A DNA stretch of 64,000 nucleotides from Carnimonas bestiolae (GCF_051251125.1 NZ_JBPCZL010000002.1); one strand, 5' to 3'; positions 53,828-63,256 are shown, numbered from the stretch's first letter. Notes: generated by a model from the letters alone, not told the origin. Made by a program: numbers and translations.

Positions 53828-54598
53828 ATGATTCCCCCTCGTTTGTCGACGCCCAGCAAACGCACGCGCCATCAAACGCGCTCAGCGCAAACGCTATTCT
53901 CGGCGCCTCGCTTCCACTTGCCCGTTACCGAAAACGTTAGCTGTTCGCCGCTGCCCACTGACAGCGACAGAGCCCCGCTACGTCGCCAATTGCGCCTGCG
54001 CCGACGCTCGCTTACGTCTGCCTATCAGCGCCGCGCCGCACAGCGGCTTGCCCAGCGCATGCTGGCGAGTCCCGCACTGTTAAAGGCACGGCATGTTGCG
54101 CTGTATCTTCCTCACAACGGCGAAATCGACCCCACGCCACTAGTAACGGCGCTGCACCAACGCGGCATAGCGCTGTACCTTCCGGTGCTACGCCCCTTCA
54201 CCGCTAACCAGCTGTGGTTTGTGCGCCTCACACCGGCCACGCGCTTGACCGCCAATCGATTCGGCATTTTAGAGCCCCTCACCCGCGACGCAGCCTATCC
54301 CAAACGCCGCATTCCGGCCTGGGCACTTAGTGCGCTGCTGGTGCCCTTGGTAGGGTTTGATCGCTATGGCGGACGCTTGGGTATGGGCGGCGGCTTCTAC
54401 GACCGTACGCTGGCATTCACGCGGAATAGCGATGGCGCTCGCCCCATGCTTTTCGGCGTCGCCCACGACGAGCAAGAAGTCGTCCGTATTCCAATGAATA
54501 ATTGGGATGTTCCGTTGGATGCAATTGTTACTCCCCGCCACTGGTGGCAGGCAAACCAATCGTCAGCACGCAGCACAGAGCCGCAAGGAAGGTCGTAA
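53828..54598 (+). CDS. fau: 5-formyltetrahydrofolate cyclo-ligase
   Basis: 256 residues as drawn, about 50 more than the family norm. The conserved domain begins at RAPLRRQLRLRRRSLTSAYQRRAA (about 49), so the real start may be a downstream GTG or TTG; none has a clear ribosome site. Motifs: YLPHNGEIDPTPLV, LVPLVGFDRYGGRLGMGGGFYDRTLA (ATP/folate loop) and IVTPRHWW. It converts 5-formyl-THF to 5,10-methenyl-THF. Adjacent to 6S RNA as in enterobacteria. Confidence 0.88.
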   Translation: MIPPRLSTPSKRTRHQTRSAQTLFSAPRFHLPVTENVSCSPLPTDSDRAPLRRQLRLRRRSLTSAYQRRAAQRLAQRMLASPALLKARHVALYLPHNGEIDPTPLVTALHQRGIALYLPVLRPFTANQLWFVRLTPATRLTANRFGILEPLTRDAAYPKRRIPAWALSALLVPLVGFDRYGGRLGMGGGFYDRTLAFTRNSDGARPMLFGVAHDEQEVVRIPMNNWDVPLDAIVTPRHWWQANQSSARSTEPQGRS

Positions 54599-54709
54599 GG
54601 AACAAGGGGGAATCAGCAGCATAACGCTGCTTGCAATGCGTACGCTGGCAACCATGGCGTTACCACCACGAACCATTGCCGAAGCGTTTGCTTTCAGAGG
54701 AACCGGGCG

Positions 54710-54811
54710 TTAGAAGCTGCCCAGCATAGCCTGCGCATAGCCCGTTGCGACCATACCTACACCGAACACTACAAACAGAATGACCATCAGGTCAGGCTTA
54801 CGTTTTTTCAT
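54710..54811 (-). CDS. 33-residue single-helix membrane protein
   Basis: ATG at 54811, stop TAA at 54710-54712. MKKRKPDLMVILFVVFGVG... then MVATGYAQAMLGSF: a positively charged start, one membrane helix (about residues 8-26) and a short tail, positive-inside orientation. Encoded antisense in the fau-pyrC intergenic region, with a poor ribosome site. Family not recognised with certainty, but the K-K-x-x-PD-hydrophobic layout and non-random codons look genic. Confidence 0.55.
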   Translation of the reverse strand: MKKRKPDLMVILFVVFGVGMVATGYAQAMLGSF

Positions 54812-55018
54812 TATCGTTCACTTGATCGGCTATCTCACGTGCCGCTATACATGGCACTTACTAAGCTACGACGATAAAGTAGACCACAATCGCAGAATTT
54901 TTCCACGTGTAAAATTTACCAACGCGTTACGTCGTGTAATCGCCCTCTGCGCCACATGCACCGGTTGCCCTACCACCACGACAGCACAGCGCCATTACTT
55001 ACCAAACGACCGAACACC

Positions 55019-56080
55019 ATGACTTCAGCTTCCGCTCCCGAAAAACTGACTCTACGACGCCCCGATGACTGGCACCTTCACTTGCGCGACGGCGCCATGC
55101 TGAAGGCGGTGTTGCCAAGTTCAAGCGCTCACTTTGGTCGCGCGATCATTATGCCTAACCTGGTGCCGCCGATTACCAGCGTCGATGCAGCCATCGCCTA
55201 CCGCGAGCGCATTATTGCGGCAATTCCTGCCACAGACGACTTCACGCCTCTAATGACCTGCTACCTCACCGATACGCTCAGTGCCAACGAGCTGGAACGC
55301 GGCCACCGCGAGGGGGTATTTACCGCAGCCAAACTGTATCCGGCTAACGCTACGACCAATTCGAGCCACGGGGTCAGCGATATCGCCAATATTCATCCGC
55401 TGCTAGAAACCATGCAGCGCATCGATATGCCGCTGCTCATCCACGGTGAAGTAACGGCTCCCGATATCGATATCTTCGATCGCGAAGCGCGCTTCATTGA
55501 GAGCGTGCTAGAGCCCTTGCGGAAACACTTCCCAGCGCTGCGCATCGTGATGGAACACATTACCACCCGCGACGCCGCTGACTATGTGCAAGCGGGCAAT
55601 GAATACCTGGCCGCAACCATTACCCCGCAGCATCTTCGCCATAACCGCAACGACATGCTGGTGGGAGGTATCAAGCCCCATCTTTACTGTCTGCCGATTT
55701 TGAAGCGCAACGTTCATCAGCAAGCGCTGCGTGCACTGGTCGCCAGCGGCTTTGAGCGCGTCTTCCTGGGCACCGATTCGGCACCGCATCCTCGCCACGC
55801 GAAAGAGAACACCTGTGGCTGCGCAGGCGTATTCAATGCCCCTGCCGCGCTTGGCGTTTATGCTGAAGTCTTCGAGGAAGAGCACGCACTCCAGCATCTG
55901 GAAGCTTTCTGCTCGCTAAACGGGCCACGCTTCTACAAACTGCCGGTCAATCAGGGCACCATCGATCTGGTACGTCAGGAAACGCATTATCCCGACACCA
56001 TGAGCGAAGGCGATACGCTGCTGCATCCGTTCATCGGTGGCGCGAGCACCCGCTGGGGTGTTGATACGACAGCTCAATAG
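55019..56080 (+). CDS. pyrC: Dihydroorotase (class II, E. coli PyrC type)
   Basis: 353 residues from the ATG at 55019 (E. coli PyrC 348). Metal-binding DDWHLHLRDGAML (16-28), the carboxylated Lys in AAKLYPANATTNS, His pair in HGEV and MEHITTRDAADYV, and the catalytic Asp in FLGTDSAPH. It cyclises carbamoyl aspartate to dihydroorotate in pyrimidine synthesis. Weak ribosome site; a 20-bp A+T-rich inverted repeat around a CCACGTG core (54895-54917) lies upstream. Confidence 0.95.
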   Translation: MTSASAPEKLTLRRPDDWHLHLRDGAMLKAVLPSSSAHFGRAIIMPNLVPPITSVDAAIAYRERIIAAIPATDDFTPLMTCYLTDTLSANELERGHREGVFTAAKLYPANATTNSSHGVSDIANIHPLLETMQRIDMPLLIHGEVTAPDIDIFDREARFIESVLEPLRKHFPALRIVMEHITTRDAADYVQAGNEYLAATITPQHLRHNRNDMLVGGIKPHLYCLPILKRNVHQQALRALVASGFERVFLGTDSAPHPRHAKENTCGCAGVFNAPAALGVYAEVFEEEHALQHLEAFCSLNGPRFYKLPVNQGTIDLVRQETHYPDTMSEGDTLLHPFIGGASTRWGVDTTAQ

Positions 56081-56109
56081 CAGCGAGCGCTAGCGCGCCG
56101 TTACGCTAT

Positions 56110-56146
56110 AAACAGAAGGCGAGCACTTGGTGCTCGCCTTCTGTTT
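56110..56146. terminator. Bidirectional intrinsic terminator
   Basis: AAACAGAAGGCGAGCAC, TTG loop, and the complement GTGCTCGCCTTCTGTTT; 17-bp stem between convergent pyrC and the universal stress gene. Confidence 0.9.
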
Positions 56147-56189
56147 GATCGCCCCCTGCGCAACGCAGGCGGCGCCGTCTGCCCAATGG

Positions 56190-56675
56190 CTACGGCAAAT
56201 CTTCCGGATCTCTGGTAGAGAGTACCGGAATGGGCGATGCACGAACTACCCGCTCCGCAGTAGACCCTAGCAGCACGCGTCGTAGACCTCTGCGCCCATG
56301 CGTCCCCATGATGATCAGATCGGCCTTGATGCGCTGCGCTTCTTCAATAATTGCCTCATCGGGCAATGATGCCTGGATAACGCGCGTTTCTATCTTGCCT
56401 GGCTGAACATCGTTCGATGAACGCAAATGGGTGTCAGTAAATTCATTCAGGCGACGAATCGCATCGTCCACGATTTCGCCATTGATAGTATCGGCATCCA
56501 CCGAGTGAGCAAACAGCGTGCTTTCAACGCCCGAGCTGTGCGACAGCGGAAGCGCCACATTCACCACGTGAACGCTTGCGCCCGACAGCGATGATAGCGT
56601 CAGCGTCATCGCCGCAGCCTTCACCGAACCCTGTGAGAAGTCGGTGGCCAGTAAAATTGTATGCAGTTGCGCCAT
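56190..56675 (-). CDS. Universal stress protein (UspA family)
   Basis: 161 residues from the ATG at 56675 (GGAGGG upstream; the open frame before it lacks conservation). Usp fold: HTILLATDFSQGSVKAAAMTL (5-25), and the ATP-binding signature GTHGRRGLRRVLLGSTAERVVRASPIPVL (about 122-150; G-x2-G-x9-G-S/T pattern intact), so an ATP-binding type. Cytoplasmic stress protein of unknown precise action. Confidence 0.9.
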   Translation of the reverse strand: MAQLHTILLATDFSQGSVKAAAMTLTLSSLSGASVHVVNVALPLSHSSGVESTLFAHSVDADTINGEIVDDAIRRLNEFTDTHLRSSNDVQPGKIETRVIQASLPDEAIIEEAQRIKADLIIMGTHGRRGLRRVLLGSTAERVVRASPIPVLSTRDPEDLP

Positions 56676-56824
56676 GAGCAAGCCCTCCGTGGATAAAGGT
56701 GGCGGCACTAAAAGCCACACACATTGCATGGCCTTGCCTACTATAGCGCCGAAACTGCTCAAATGGGTGCGTCATGCCGCCGCGCCAGACTTATCAATAG
56801 GTCTAAACAGACACAAAAAAACGA

Positions 56825-56840
56825 TGTTTCACGTGAAACA
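56825..56840. promoter_or_regulatory. parS site 3, intergenic between ilvA and the universal stress gene
   Basis: TGTTTCACGTGAAACA, perfect parS. The palindrome continues three further bases on each side (CGA...TCG), making it the most symmetrical of the three sites. It lies in the 247-bp gap between the end of ilvA and the start of uspA. Confidence 0.95.
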
Positions 56841-56922
56841 TCGCTCTCTTGATGAGCGGCTCAGCCGCTATGGCATTGCTTAGGCGCAGCGCCTGTGTAC
56901 CGAACGGCCACTGCTCGGCAGA

Positions 56923-58488
56923 TTATTGCAGGAACAGACTGTTGGCCGGGTTATCGCTTTCGTTCCAGTAGCTATAACCAATCTTGTCGAGGTGAGACTC
57001 AAGCCCTGCCAGCTCCTGCTGCGGCACCTGCATGCCTACCAGCACGCGGCCATAAGCGGCGCCGTGGTTGCGATAGTGGAACAGCGAGATATTCCAGCTT
57101 TCTGGCAGATGATCGAGAAAGTTGAGCAATGCGCCGGGGCGCTCAGGAAACTCGAAACGATACAGCGCTTCCTGCATCCCTGAGGGCGCATCGCCCGGCA
57201 CGCGCCCGCCGCCAAGGTGCCGCACATGCAGCTTGGCCAGCTCATTATCGGAAAGATCCTCCACCGGATAGCCAGCGCCCTTTAGCGCTTCGATCACCGC
57301 ATTGCGATCAGCTTGTCCGGGCACGACCTGTACGCCCAGGAAAATGCGCGCATGCTCAGGGTTAGCGTAGCGATAGTTGAATTCGGTGACCATCCGCTCG
57401 CCAATTACCTGACAAAAGCGTTTGAAGCTGCCCGGCTGCTCGGGAATAGTGACGGCCAGAATGGCTTCACGCTGTTCACCAAGCTGGGTGCGCTCAGCAA
57501 TGTGCTGAAGACGATCGAAATTGGTGTTAGCGCCTGAATTCACACAGGCCAGCGTCTTGCCTTCCAAACCTTCGCGCTGTGCGTATTTTTTCAGCCCCGC
57601 TAGCGATACCGCACCCGATGCTTCGGCAAGCCCGCGAGTATCTTCGAAGATATCCTTGACCGCCGCGCAGATTTCATCGGTCGACACCGTAATAACGCCA
57701 TCCACCAGCGATTTAGCCAGTCGGAAGGGTTCTTCACCAATACGGGCCACGGCAACGCCTTCGGCAAACAGGCCGACCGCCGGCAGCGTGACCGGTTCAC
57801 CTGCTTCGAGCGCTGCCTTGAAGCACGCAGCATCTTCAGGCTCCACCGCAATTACTTTGGTGTTGGGGCGCAAATATTTGATATAAGCCGCCATACCCGC
57901 CAACAGACCGCCACCGCCAACCTGCACAAATACGGCATCGATGGGGTCCTGATGCTGGCGCAGCAGCTCCATTGCCACCGTACCCTGCCCTGCAATTACA
58001 TCGGGATCATCAAAGGGTGCGATATAGCTATACCCATGCTCGGCCTGAAGCTGCATCGCCCGCTCAAGCGCCGCATTGAACGCATCGCCATGCAGTACTA
58101 CCTCTGCTCCTCGCGCACGCACCGCTGCCACTTTGATATCGGGCGTAATCCGCGGCATCACGATAATGGCCTTGATACCCATTTGCTGAGCGGCCAGCGC
58201 AATACCCTGTGCATGGTTACCCGCCGACGCAGTAATAACACCTTTGCGTTTCTGCTCATCGGTGAGCTGCGCCATGCGGTTGTAGGCGCCACGAATTTTG
58301 AACGAGAAGACTGGCTGCAGGTCTTCCCGTTTAATCAGAACCGTGTTGTTCAAGCGCTGGGAAAGGAAGGGAGCTGAAGAGAGGGGGGTCTCAATAGCGG
58401 CACCGTATACGCGAGCATTAAGAATCTTTTTGACATAGCTCGCTACATCGCTGGTGGCATCGCTACTGGACTTCGAACTGTCTGACAT
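56923..58488 (-). CDS. ilvA: Threonine ammonia-lyase (threonine deaminase), biosynthetic
   Basis: 521 residues from the ATG at 58488 (E. coli IlvA 514). PLP-Lys64 in REDLQPVFSFKIRGAYNRM (same context as Lys62 of E. coli), the Gly-rich phosphate loop VGGGGLLAGMA and SGANTNFDRL. Two C-terminal ACT-like regulatory units (about 340-420 and 430-515, ILAVTIPEQPGSFKRF and YRFEFPERPGALLNFL) bind isoleucine and valine. First step of isoleucine synthesis. The open frame 31 codons further upstream is not conserved. Confidence 0.95.
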   Translation of the reverse strand: MSDSSKSSSDATSDVASYVKKILNARVYGAAIETPLSSAPFLSQRLNNTVLIKREDLQPVFSFKIRGAYNRMAQLTDEQKRKGVITASAGNHAQGIALAAQQMGIKAIIVMPRITPDIKVAAVRARGAEVVLHGDAFNAALERAMQLQAEHGYSYIAPFDDPDVIAGQGTVAMELLRQHQDPIDAVFVQVGGGGLLAGMAAYIKYLRPNTKVIAVEPEDAACFKAALEAGEPVTLPAVGLFAEGVAVARIGEEPFRLAKSLVDGVITVSTDEICAAVKDIFEDTRGLAEASGAVSLAGLKKYAQREGLEGKTLACVNSGANTNFDRLQHIAERTQLGEQREAILAVTIPEQPGSFKRFCQVIGERMVTEFNYRYANPEHARIFLGVQVVPGQADRNAVIEALKGAGYPVEDLSDNELAKLHVRHLGGGRVPGDAPSGMQEALYRFEFPERPGALLNFLDHLPESWNISLFHYRNHGAAYGRVLVGMQVPQQELAGLESHLDKIGYSYWNESDNPANSLFLQ

Positions 58489-59091
58489 AAACGTGTTCCG
58501 GTACAAGAACGGCAAAATTGCCGGCTTCTCGGGAGATAAAGAGAGAAAATGAGTGAAGCCAACACCGCTTAACGGCACCAACGCTGCTATGAAAAAGCCG
58601 CTGCAGCTGGCCTTCTGGATGAGTGGCGCTCTGGAAAAGAATGAGCCGCGACCGCGTGGTGAATCGCCGCAGCGAAGCCTGAAAGCGGCGCATCTCGCTC
58701 GGCACCATCCCCGATGATAGGCGCTTATCGCGCTTTTTTACACCCTCGCGCCTGGCATATACCCGGTTTTTCCTTTCCTTTGGGCAGCACGCTGCTTCAC
58801 CCGATGTGAAACGACCTTGCATACGACCCGCAAACGTCGCTTCATACTCGCGAGCGTTTTATACTGAAGCCAATGGAAGTTGCCCTGAACACCACAACAT
58901 AAGGTGAAGCTCAGGAAACAGCGCGTGATGCACGCCGGTAGCGCCAGTGACGATTACTGCACCGCTCATGCAACGCCCACCCAAGTGCTGTTCAGACAGC
59001 GCTAAAAAAGCGCAATGAGTGAGCTTCACACATTGTCGCACCACTATCGAACGTTACGTGTGCCGCGTAAGGCGGCATTCTGGAGCTTGAG
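58489..59091. promoter_or_regulatory. Divergent ilvA/rpiA intergenic region
   Basis: 603 bp, no supported gene. A 119-codon frame on the minus strand here (58463-58822) has no family resemblance. TATACT at 58861-58866 is a plausible -10 for a rightward transcript. No leader-peptide attenuator with Ile/Val codon runs was recognised upstream of ilvA. Confidence 0.4.
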
Positions 59092-59802
59092 ATGTCAGCG
59101 CGGAGCAACGCCGCACAACGGCAAAACCAACTGAAACAAGCAGTCGCCGATGCCGCCATCGATGAAATTGCGCCACACCTCGCGGCCGATACCATTATCG
59201 GTGTAGGCACGGGCTCTACGGCGACGCTATTTATCAAAGCACTTGGTAAATTGAAAGATCGCTTCGCTGCAGCAGTGGCCAGCTCCGATGCCAGCGCTGA
59301 GCTACTGAAAGCGGAAGGAATAGACGTCGTCGATCTTAATAGCGCAGGCACGCTGCCCTTCTACGTTGATGGGGCTGACGAAATCACGCCTGACTTCGCA
59401 ATGATCAAGGGAGGCGGTGCCGCATTAACACGCGAGAAGATTGTCGCCGCCGGCTCCACAACCTTCATCTGTATTGCTGACGGAAGCAAACTCGTGGACA
59501 CGCTGGGCCAATTCCCGCTGCCCGTCGAAGTCATTCCCATGGCCCGCTCCTACGTCGCACGAGAGCTGGTCAAGCTTGGCGCGAACCCGATTTACCGCGA
59601 GGGCGTAACCACCGACAACGGCAACCAGATTCTCGATCTATACAACTTCATGATCGAAGATCCCGTGGCCATGGAAGACACACTCAATGGCATTACCGGC
59701 GTGGTATGCAACGGGCTCTTCGCTCATCGCGGTGCTGATATACTGCTGCTGGGCCGGGAAGATGGCGTAGTGCGCAGCGAACGCCGCGCCAGCAACGCCT
59801 AA
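59092..59802 (+). CDS. rpiA: Ribose-5-phosphate isomerase A
   Basis: 236 residues: GVGTGSTATLFIKALG (37-52), SDASAELLKAEGI, DGADEITPDFAMIKGGGAALTREKIVA with the catalytic Asp/Glu/Lys set, ADGSKLVDTLG and the C-terminal GLFAHRGADILLLG. It interconverts ribose-5-P and ribulose-5-P. ATG with GGAG 8 nt before. A small membrane-protein gene follows 19 bp downstream. Confidence 0.96.
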   Translation: MSARSNAAQRQNQLKQAVADAAIDEIAPHLAADTIIGVGTGSTATLFIKALGKLKDRFAAAVASSDASAELLKAEGIDVVDLNSAGTLPFYVDGADEITPDFAMIKGGGAALTREKIVAAGSTTFICIADGSKLVDTLGQFPLPVEVIPMARSYVARELVKLGANPIYREGVTTDNGNQILDLYNFMIEDPVAMEDTLNGITGVVCNGLFAHRGADILLLGREDGVVRSERRASNA

Positions 59803-59821
59803 TCCATCGACAGGAGACTCT

Positions 59822-60025
59822 ATGCGCCGCTTACTCAGCTATCCGTTGATTGCTTTGCTGCTGTGCTATGCCGACAGCGCACTGGCCAAACGTGAAGCTA
59901 CCCCTGAAGCCATCGCCTACTGGCGTGCCAATGGTCCTTACTGGGTATTCGCCGCTGGCATCGTTAGCGTGTTGATCGTGCTGTTTATCGCCTGGACGTT
60001 AGCCAGAAGGGCCAAACGTCCCTAA
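59822..60025 (+). CDS. 67-residue signal-bearing single-pass membrane protein
   Basis: A cleavable-looking signal MRRLLSYPLIALLLCYADSALA (1-22), then a short loop KREATPEAIAYWRANGPYW, one helix (about 42-61, VFAAGIVSVLIVLFIAWTLA) and an Arg/Lys tail: predicted one-helix inner-membrane protein with a ~20-residue periplasmic segment. Strong AGGAGA ribosome site. Probably co-transcribed with rpiA and ended by the terminator at 60101. Family not recognised. Confidence 0.75.
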   Translation: MRRLLSYPLIALLLCYADSALAKREATPEAIAYWRANGPYWVFAAGIVSVLIVLFIAWTLARRAKRP

Positions 60026-60100
60026 GCACACTTGGCGACGAACGCATCCTTGCCGAAGCATCTTGAGCTCGCACACTCACTGCTTATCGGCTCGATATGA

Positions 60101-60127
60101 AAAACGGGCCGTCTGATGGCCCGTTTT
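60101..60127. terminator. Intrinsic terminator after the small membrane-protein gene
   Basis: AAAACGGGCC, GTCTGAT loop, GGCCCGTTTT: 10-bp stem with T-run. Confidence 0.85.
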
Positions 60128-60304
60128 CTTACCCGCGTATACGATTCGCTCATCCGCCTAGCGTTGCTCAATACCGCCGTCCGCGCTCCACACCACTTAA
60201 GAATTGGCCGGAATGCGGCTACCTAGACCAAAGGGTACCGGCACACGACTGCCCCGCTACAAAGAAGATACCACGTCGATCCAGCAGCCTAGCCCGCTTT
60301 GCTA

Positions 60305-63256
60305 TTAGCCCTCATCCAGCGGCGCAAACAGCTCTCTTAGTGTTGCGGTATCGAACGACCAATCAAGGCCACTTTCTCCTTCCAACAGCGTATCGCTAAG
60401 CGCTGCTTTGCGCCGTTGAATAACGCGAATACGTTCTTCAACGGTGCCTCGGGCAATCAAGCGATAAACGAAGACCGTTTTGTCCTGGCCGATGCGGTGA
60501 GCACGATCGATGGCCTGGTTTTCTACCGCGGGATTCCACCATGGATCGAACAGAATAACCGTATCGGCGGCAGTCAGGTTAAGCCCCGTTCCGCCCACCT
60601 TCAGGCTAATCAGCATCAGTTGCGATTCGTGCGCTTGAAAAGCGCGCACCGGTTCACGCCGATCCTGAGATTCTCCGGTCAGCACCAGATAATCCCAGTC
60701 GCGCTCACTAAAGGCTTCTTGCAACAGCGTTAGCACGCTGGTGAATTGCGAGAAGATCAGCACTCTGCGCCCAGCATCCAGCATCGGGCCCAGCATATCG
60801 ATGAGTGCCTCGAGTTTGGCTGAATCCCCGTGCTGCCAGTGAGCGTCGAGTCGCTCGTCATCGCTGTGAGCGCCGTTTACCAAACGAGCATCGCAGCATA
60901 TCTGGCGCAGCCGCAGCAGCGCCTCAAGCACCAACATACGGCTGGCATTCATGCCTTCCTTGTCGAGTCGCTCCTCGATGGACGCCAGCATGCGACTGCG
61001 CATCTCTTCGTAGCGCTCGCGCTGCTGCCCTTCCAGCTCGACCCTGACCACCATTTCGTTCTTGCTAGGCAGATCAGCGGCCACCTCTTCCTTGGTACGA
61101 CGCAGCAAGTATGGCTCCAGACGGGCCAGCAGAAGCTCCAGCCGCGTACGATCACCGCGTACTTCAATCGGTTGACGAAAACGCCGGTTGAACTCTTCCT
61201 GCTTACCGAGAAGACCGGGCATCAGACATTCGAACTGCGACCACAGCTCACCCAGGTGATTTTCCACCGGCGTGCCGCTCAGGCACAGCCGCATATTGGC
61301 GCGCAGCCGGCGCGCCGCGGTGGCGGTACGACTGGCAGGATTTTTGAGCGCTTGTGCCTCATCGTAGACAACAGAGTGGAATACACGATCGACCAAAAGC
61401 TCGACGTCGCGCACCAGCACCGGGTAGGAGGTCAGCACCACGGCATATTGATCGATGCGGTGATAGTGCTGATGACGAGCGTTGCCGTGCAAGGTTAATA
61501 CGGGAAGCTCGGGGGCAAAGCGGGTGAACTCATCCTGCCAGTTCGCCAGCAGGCTGGTTGGCACTACCACCAGCGAAGGTGAAGTTGCCGACAGCTGCTC
61601 GCCTAGCAGATAGGCAATCACCTGAACCGTTTTACCCAATCCCATATCGTCGGCCAACAAACCGCCTGCTCCGGCGCGCTGCAGCCGTTTCAGCCAGCCT
61701 AGCCCCTCGCGCTGATAGCCTCGCAGGGTAGCGTTTAGCTGGGTGGGCACCACCGTCTCAGCGGCATCCTTCTGCTCGCGCTGGAAACGCTTCAGCCACT
61801 CAACTACCCGTTGATCGGGCCATTCGATGTCGTCGTCCACTAGCGGCAGCAAGCGCTGTAGCTCAAGCCGTGACCAGCGCAGCGGTTCGCCTTCAATGAA
61901 GGCCGTCGGATCGAGCCGCAGTTCGGTGAATACGTCGAGCAATTTACGCAACCGCGGATACGGCAGCGCGAAGCGCAGCGTCGGACGATCGAGTTCGGCG
62001 GGAAGCTCCAGTACCAACGCCTTGTTTTCATCGCGCGCACTCAACGCCTCGATGCTGAATCGCTGCGGATTGCGTGATATGGCCCGTGCCAACGCCGCGC
62101 GCAGATCAACGTCGAAGGCGCTGCCTTCCATATCGCGAGCGTGTACACCGAAGCCAATGTCCGTTGGAAACTGCTCGGGATCGAAATGCAGGTACCAGCC
62201 CTCTATCGAGGCGATGTTGAAGGCGAAATCGGCCTGCATCACGATCTGCCAACCGGCATCACGCAGGGAGGCCAGTCCACGCCGGGCAAACGTTAGCCAA
62301 CCGTTTTCGATGCCCATTTCGAAGGCTTCACCACAGGACTCGCTCAGCGCTTCGCTGCGACGCTTGGCGATTCTGAATCCCCATTCGCCCAGTCTATCTC
62401 GCGCACGCTGCTCACCACTGCGATCGCGACTGACCTGCCACGTCTGGTCGTCGTGCTTCACTGACACTGCACGCGGTGTTTCCCCCGACACCACCGCACC
62501 ACCGTAATCGAACGCGAGTGCTGCACGATGCCGTTGGCGTACTACCATTCGCCCGCTGCGCGGCTGATACACGCGCTCGCGGCGACTGCCCAGCGTCAAT
62601 CGCGGCACCATCGCAAACGCACTAGTGGTCGACTGCGCCAACGGCGGCGGCACCACACCGCCCCCTTCGATAATGCTCTGTCGCAGCGCTTCTGCTGCGT
62701 CGATATCAAACAGCGCACCATGGTACGCGGTGCGCATGGTGGCTTCGTCCAAGCCCGTGACCAGTGCGCCTATTTGTCCGTGATAGAGATCGAGATAGCA
62801 GGGAGGGAAGGTACTCAATACGCGTTGGAAGTGCTCGTCTGCATTAGCCGCCAGCCATTGCAGCTGGTAGTAATCCCCAGGACCGCTGGAGGGACGCCAA
62901 TCGAATTTCACATGTCGGGGCTCGCCTTGGGTCAGGGCAAGGCCATCGACGTTGTGCAACGAGAAGCGTTGAGTGCTGAGCAGAAGCGCAAGGATGGTTT
63001 CAGCGCCGGTATCATCGAGCCGTAGCACCTCGGGGAGTTGCTGCTGCGCAGCCAACGCCACCAGTTCACGGTCGTGCTCTGTTAACGGCACATCCGTTAA
63101 TGTCGGCAGATCGCTAAGCGCGATGCGCTCGACGCCTTCAATGGTGCTGTCGCGCCGCTTGAATACCAGATAGCTCTCAACCAACGCTAGATCGTCGTGG
63201 CTATAGGGTGCCAACACATATTCCAGCGTCCCCGTGCCTGTATAACTCGACCCCAT
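60305..63256 (-). CDS. SNF2-family DNA-dependent ATPase/helicase-like protein
   Basis: 983 residues. The N-terminal ~480 residues are a poorly conserved regulatory region (SNF2-associated bacterial type, no zinc-binding SWIM Cys set seen). The helicase core has LLADDMGLGKTVQVIAYLL (about 533-545), DEAQ in VVYDEAQALKN (about 630), SGTPVENHLGELWSQF, LIFSQFTSVLTLL, GGTGLNLTAADTVILFDPWWNPAVENQAIDRAHRIGQ and RLIARGTVEERI. Such proteins remodel protein-DNA or RNA polymerase complexes; it is not RapA (no Tudor-like domain recognised). Single gene on its strand, with no methylase or nuclease partner, so not evidently a defence locus. Confidence 0.9.
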   Translation of the reverse strand: MGSSYTGTGTLEYVLAPYSHDDLALVESYLVFKRRDSTIEGVERIALSDLPTLTDVPLTEHDRELVALAAQQQLPEVLRLDDTGAETILALLLSTQRFSLHNVDGLALTQGEPRHVKFDWRPSSGPGDYYQLQWLAANADEHFQRVLSTFPPCYLDLYHGQIGALVTGLDEATMRTAYHGALFDIDAAEALRQSIIEGGGVVPPPLAQSTTSAFAMVPRLTLGSRRERVYQPRSGRMVVRQRHRAALAFDYGGAVVSGETPRAVSVKHDDQTWQVSRDRSGEQRARDRLGEWGFRIAKRRSEALSESCGEAFEMGIENGWLTFARRGLASLRDAGWQIVMQADFAFNIASIEGWYLHFDPEQFPTDIGFGVHARDMEGSAFDVDLRAALARAISRNPQRFSIEALSARDENKALVLELPAELDRPTLRFALPYPRLRKLLDVFTELRLDPTAFIEGEPLRWSRLELQRLLPLVDDDIEWPDQRVVEWLKRFQREQKDAAETVVPTQLNATLRGYQREGLGWLKRLQRAGAGGLLADDMGLGKTVQVIAYLLGEQLSATSPSLVVVPTSLLANWQDEFTRFAPELPVLTLHGNARHQHYHRIDQYAVVLTSYPVLVRDVELLVDRVFHSVVYDEAQALKNPASRTATAARRLRANMRLCLSGTPVENHLGELWSQFECLMPGLLGKQEEFNRRFRQPIEVRGDRTRLELLLARLEPYLLRRTKEEVAADLPSKNEMVVRVELEGQQRERYEEMRSRMLASIEERLDKEGMNASRMLVLEALLRLRQICCDARLVNGAHSDDERLDAHWQHGDSAKLEALIDMLGPMLDAGRRVLIFSQFTSVLTLLQEAFSERDWDYLVLTGESQDRREPVRAFQAHESQLMLISLKVGGTGLNLTAADTVILFDPWWNPAVENQAIDRAHRIGQDKTVFVYRLIARGTVEERIRVIQRRKAALSDTLLEGESGLDWSFDTATLRELFAPLDEG

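Noticed and set aside
60305..63256. Phage-defence system around the SNF2-type helicase
   Set aside because: Neighbours are housekeeping genes (rpiA, waaA). No nuclease, methylase or DISARM/Druantia-type partner adjoins it.
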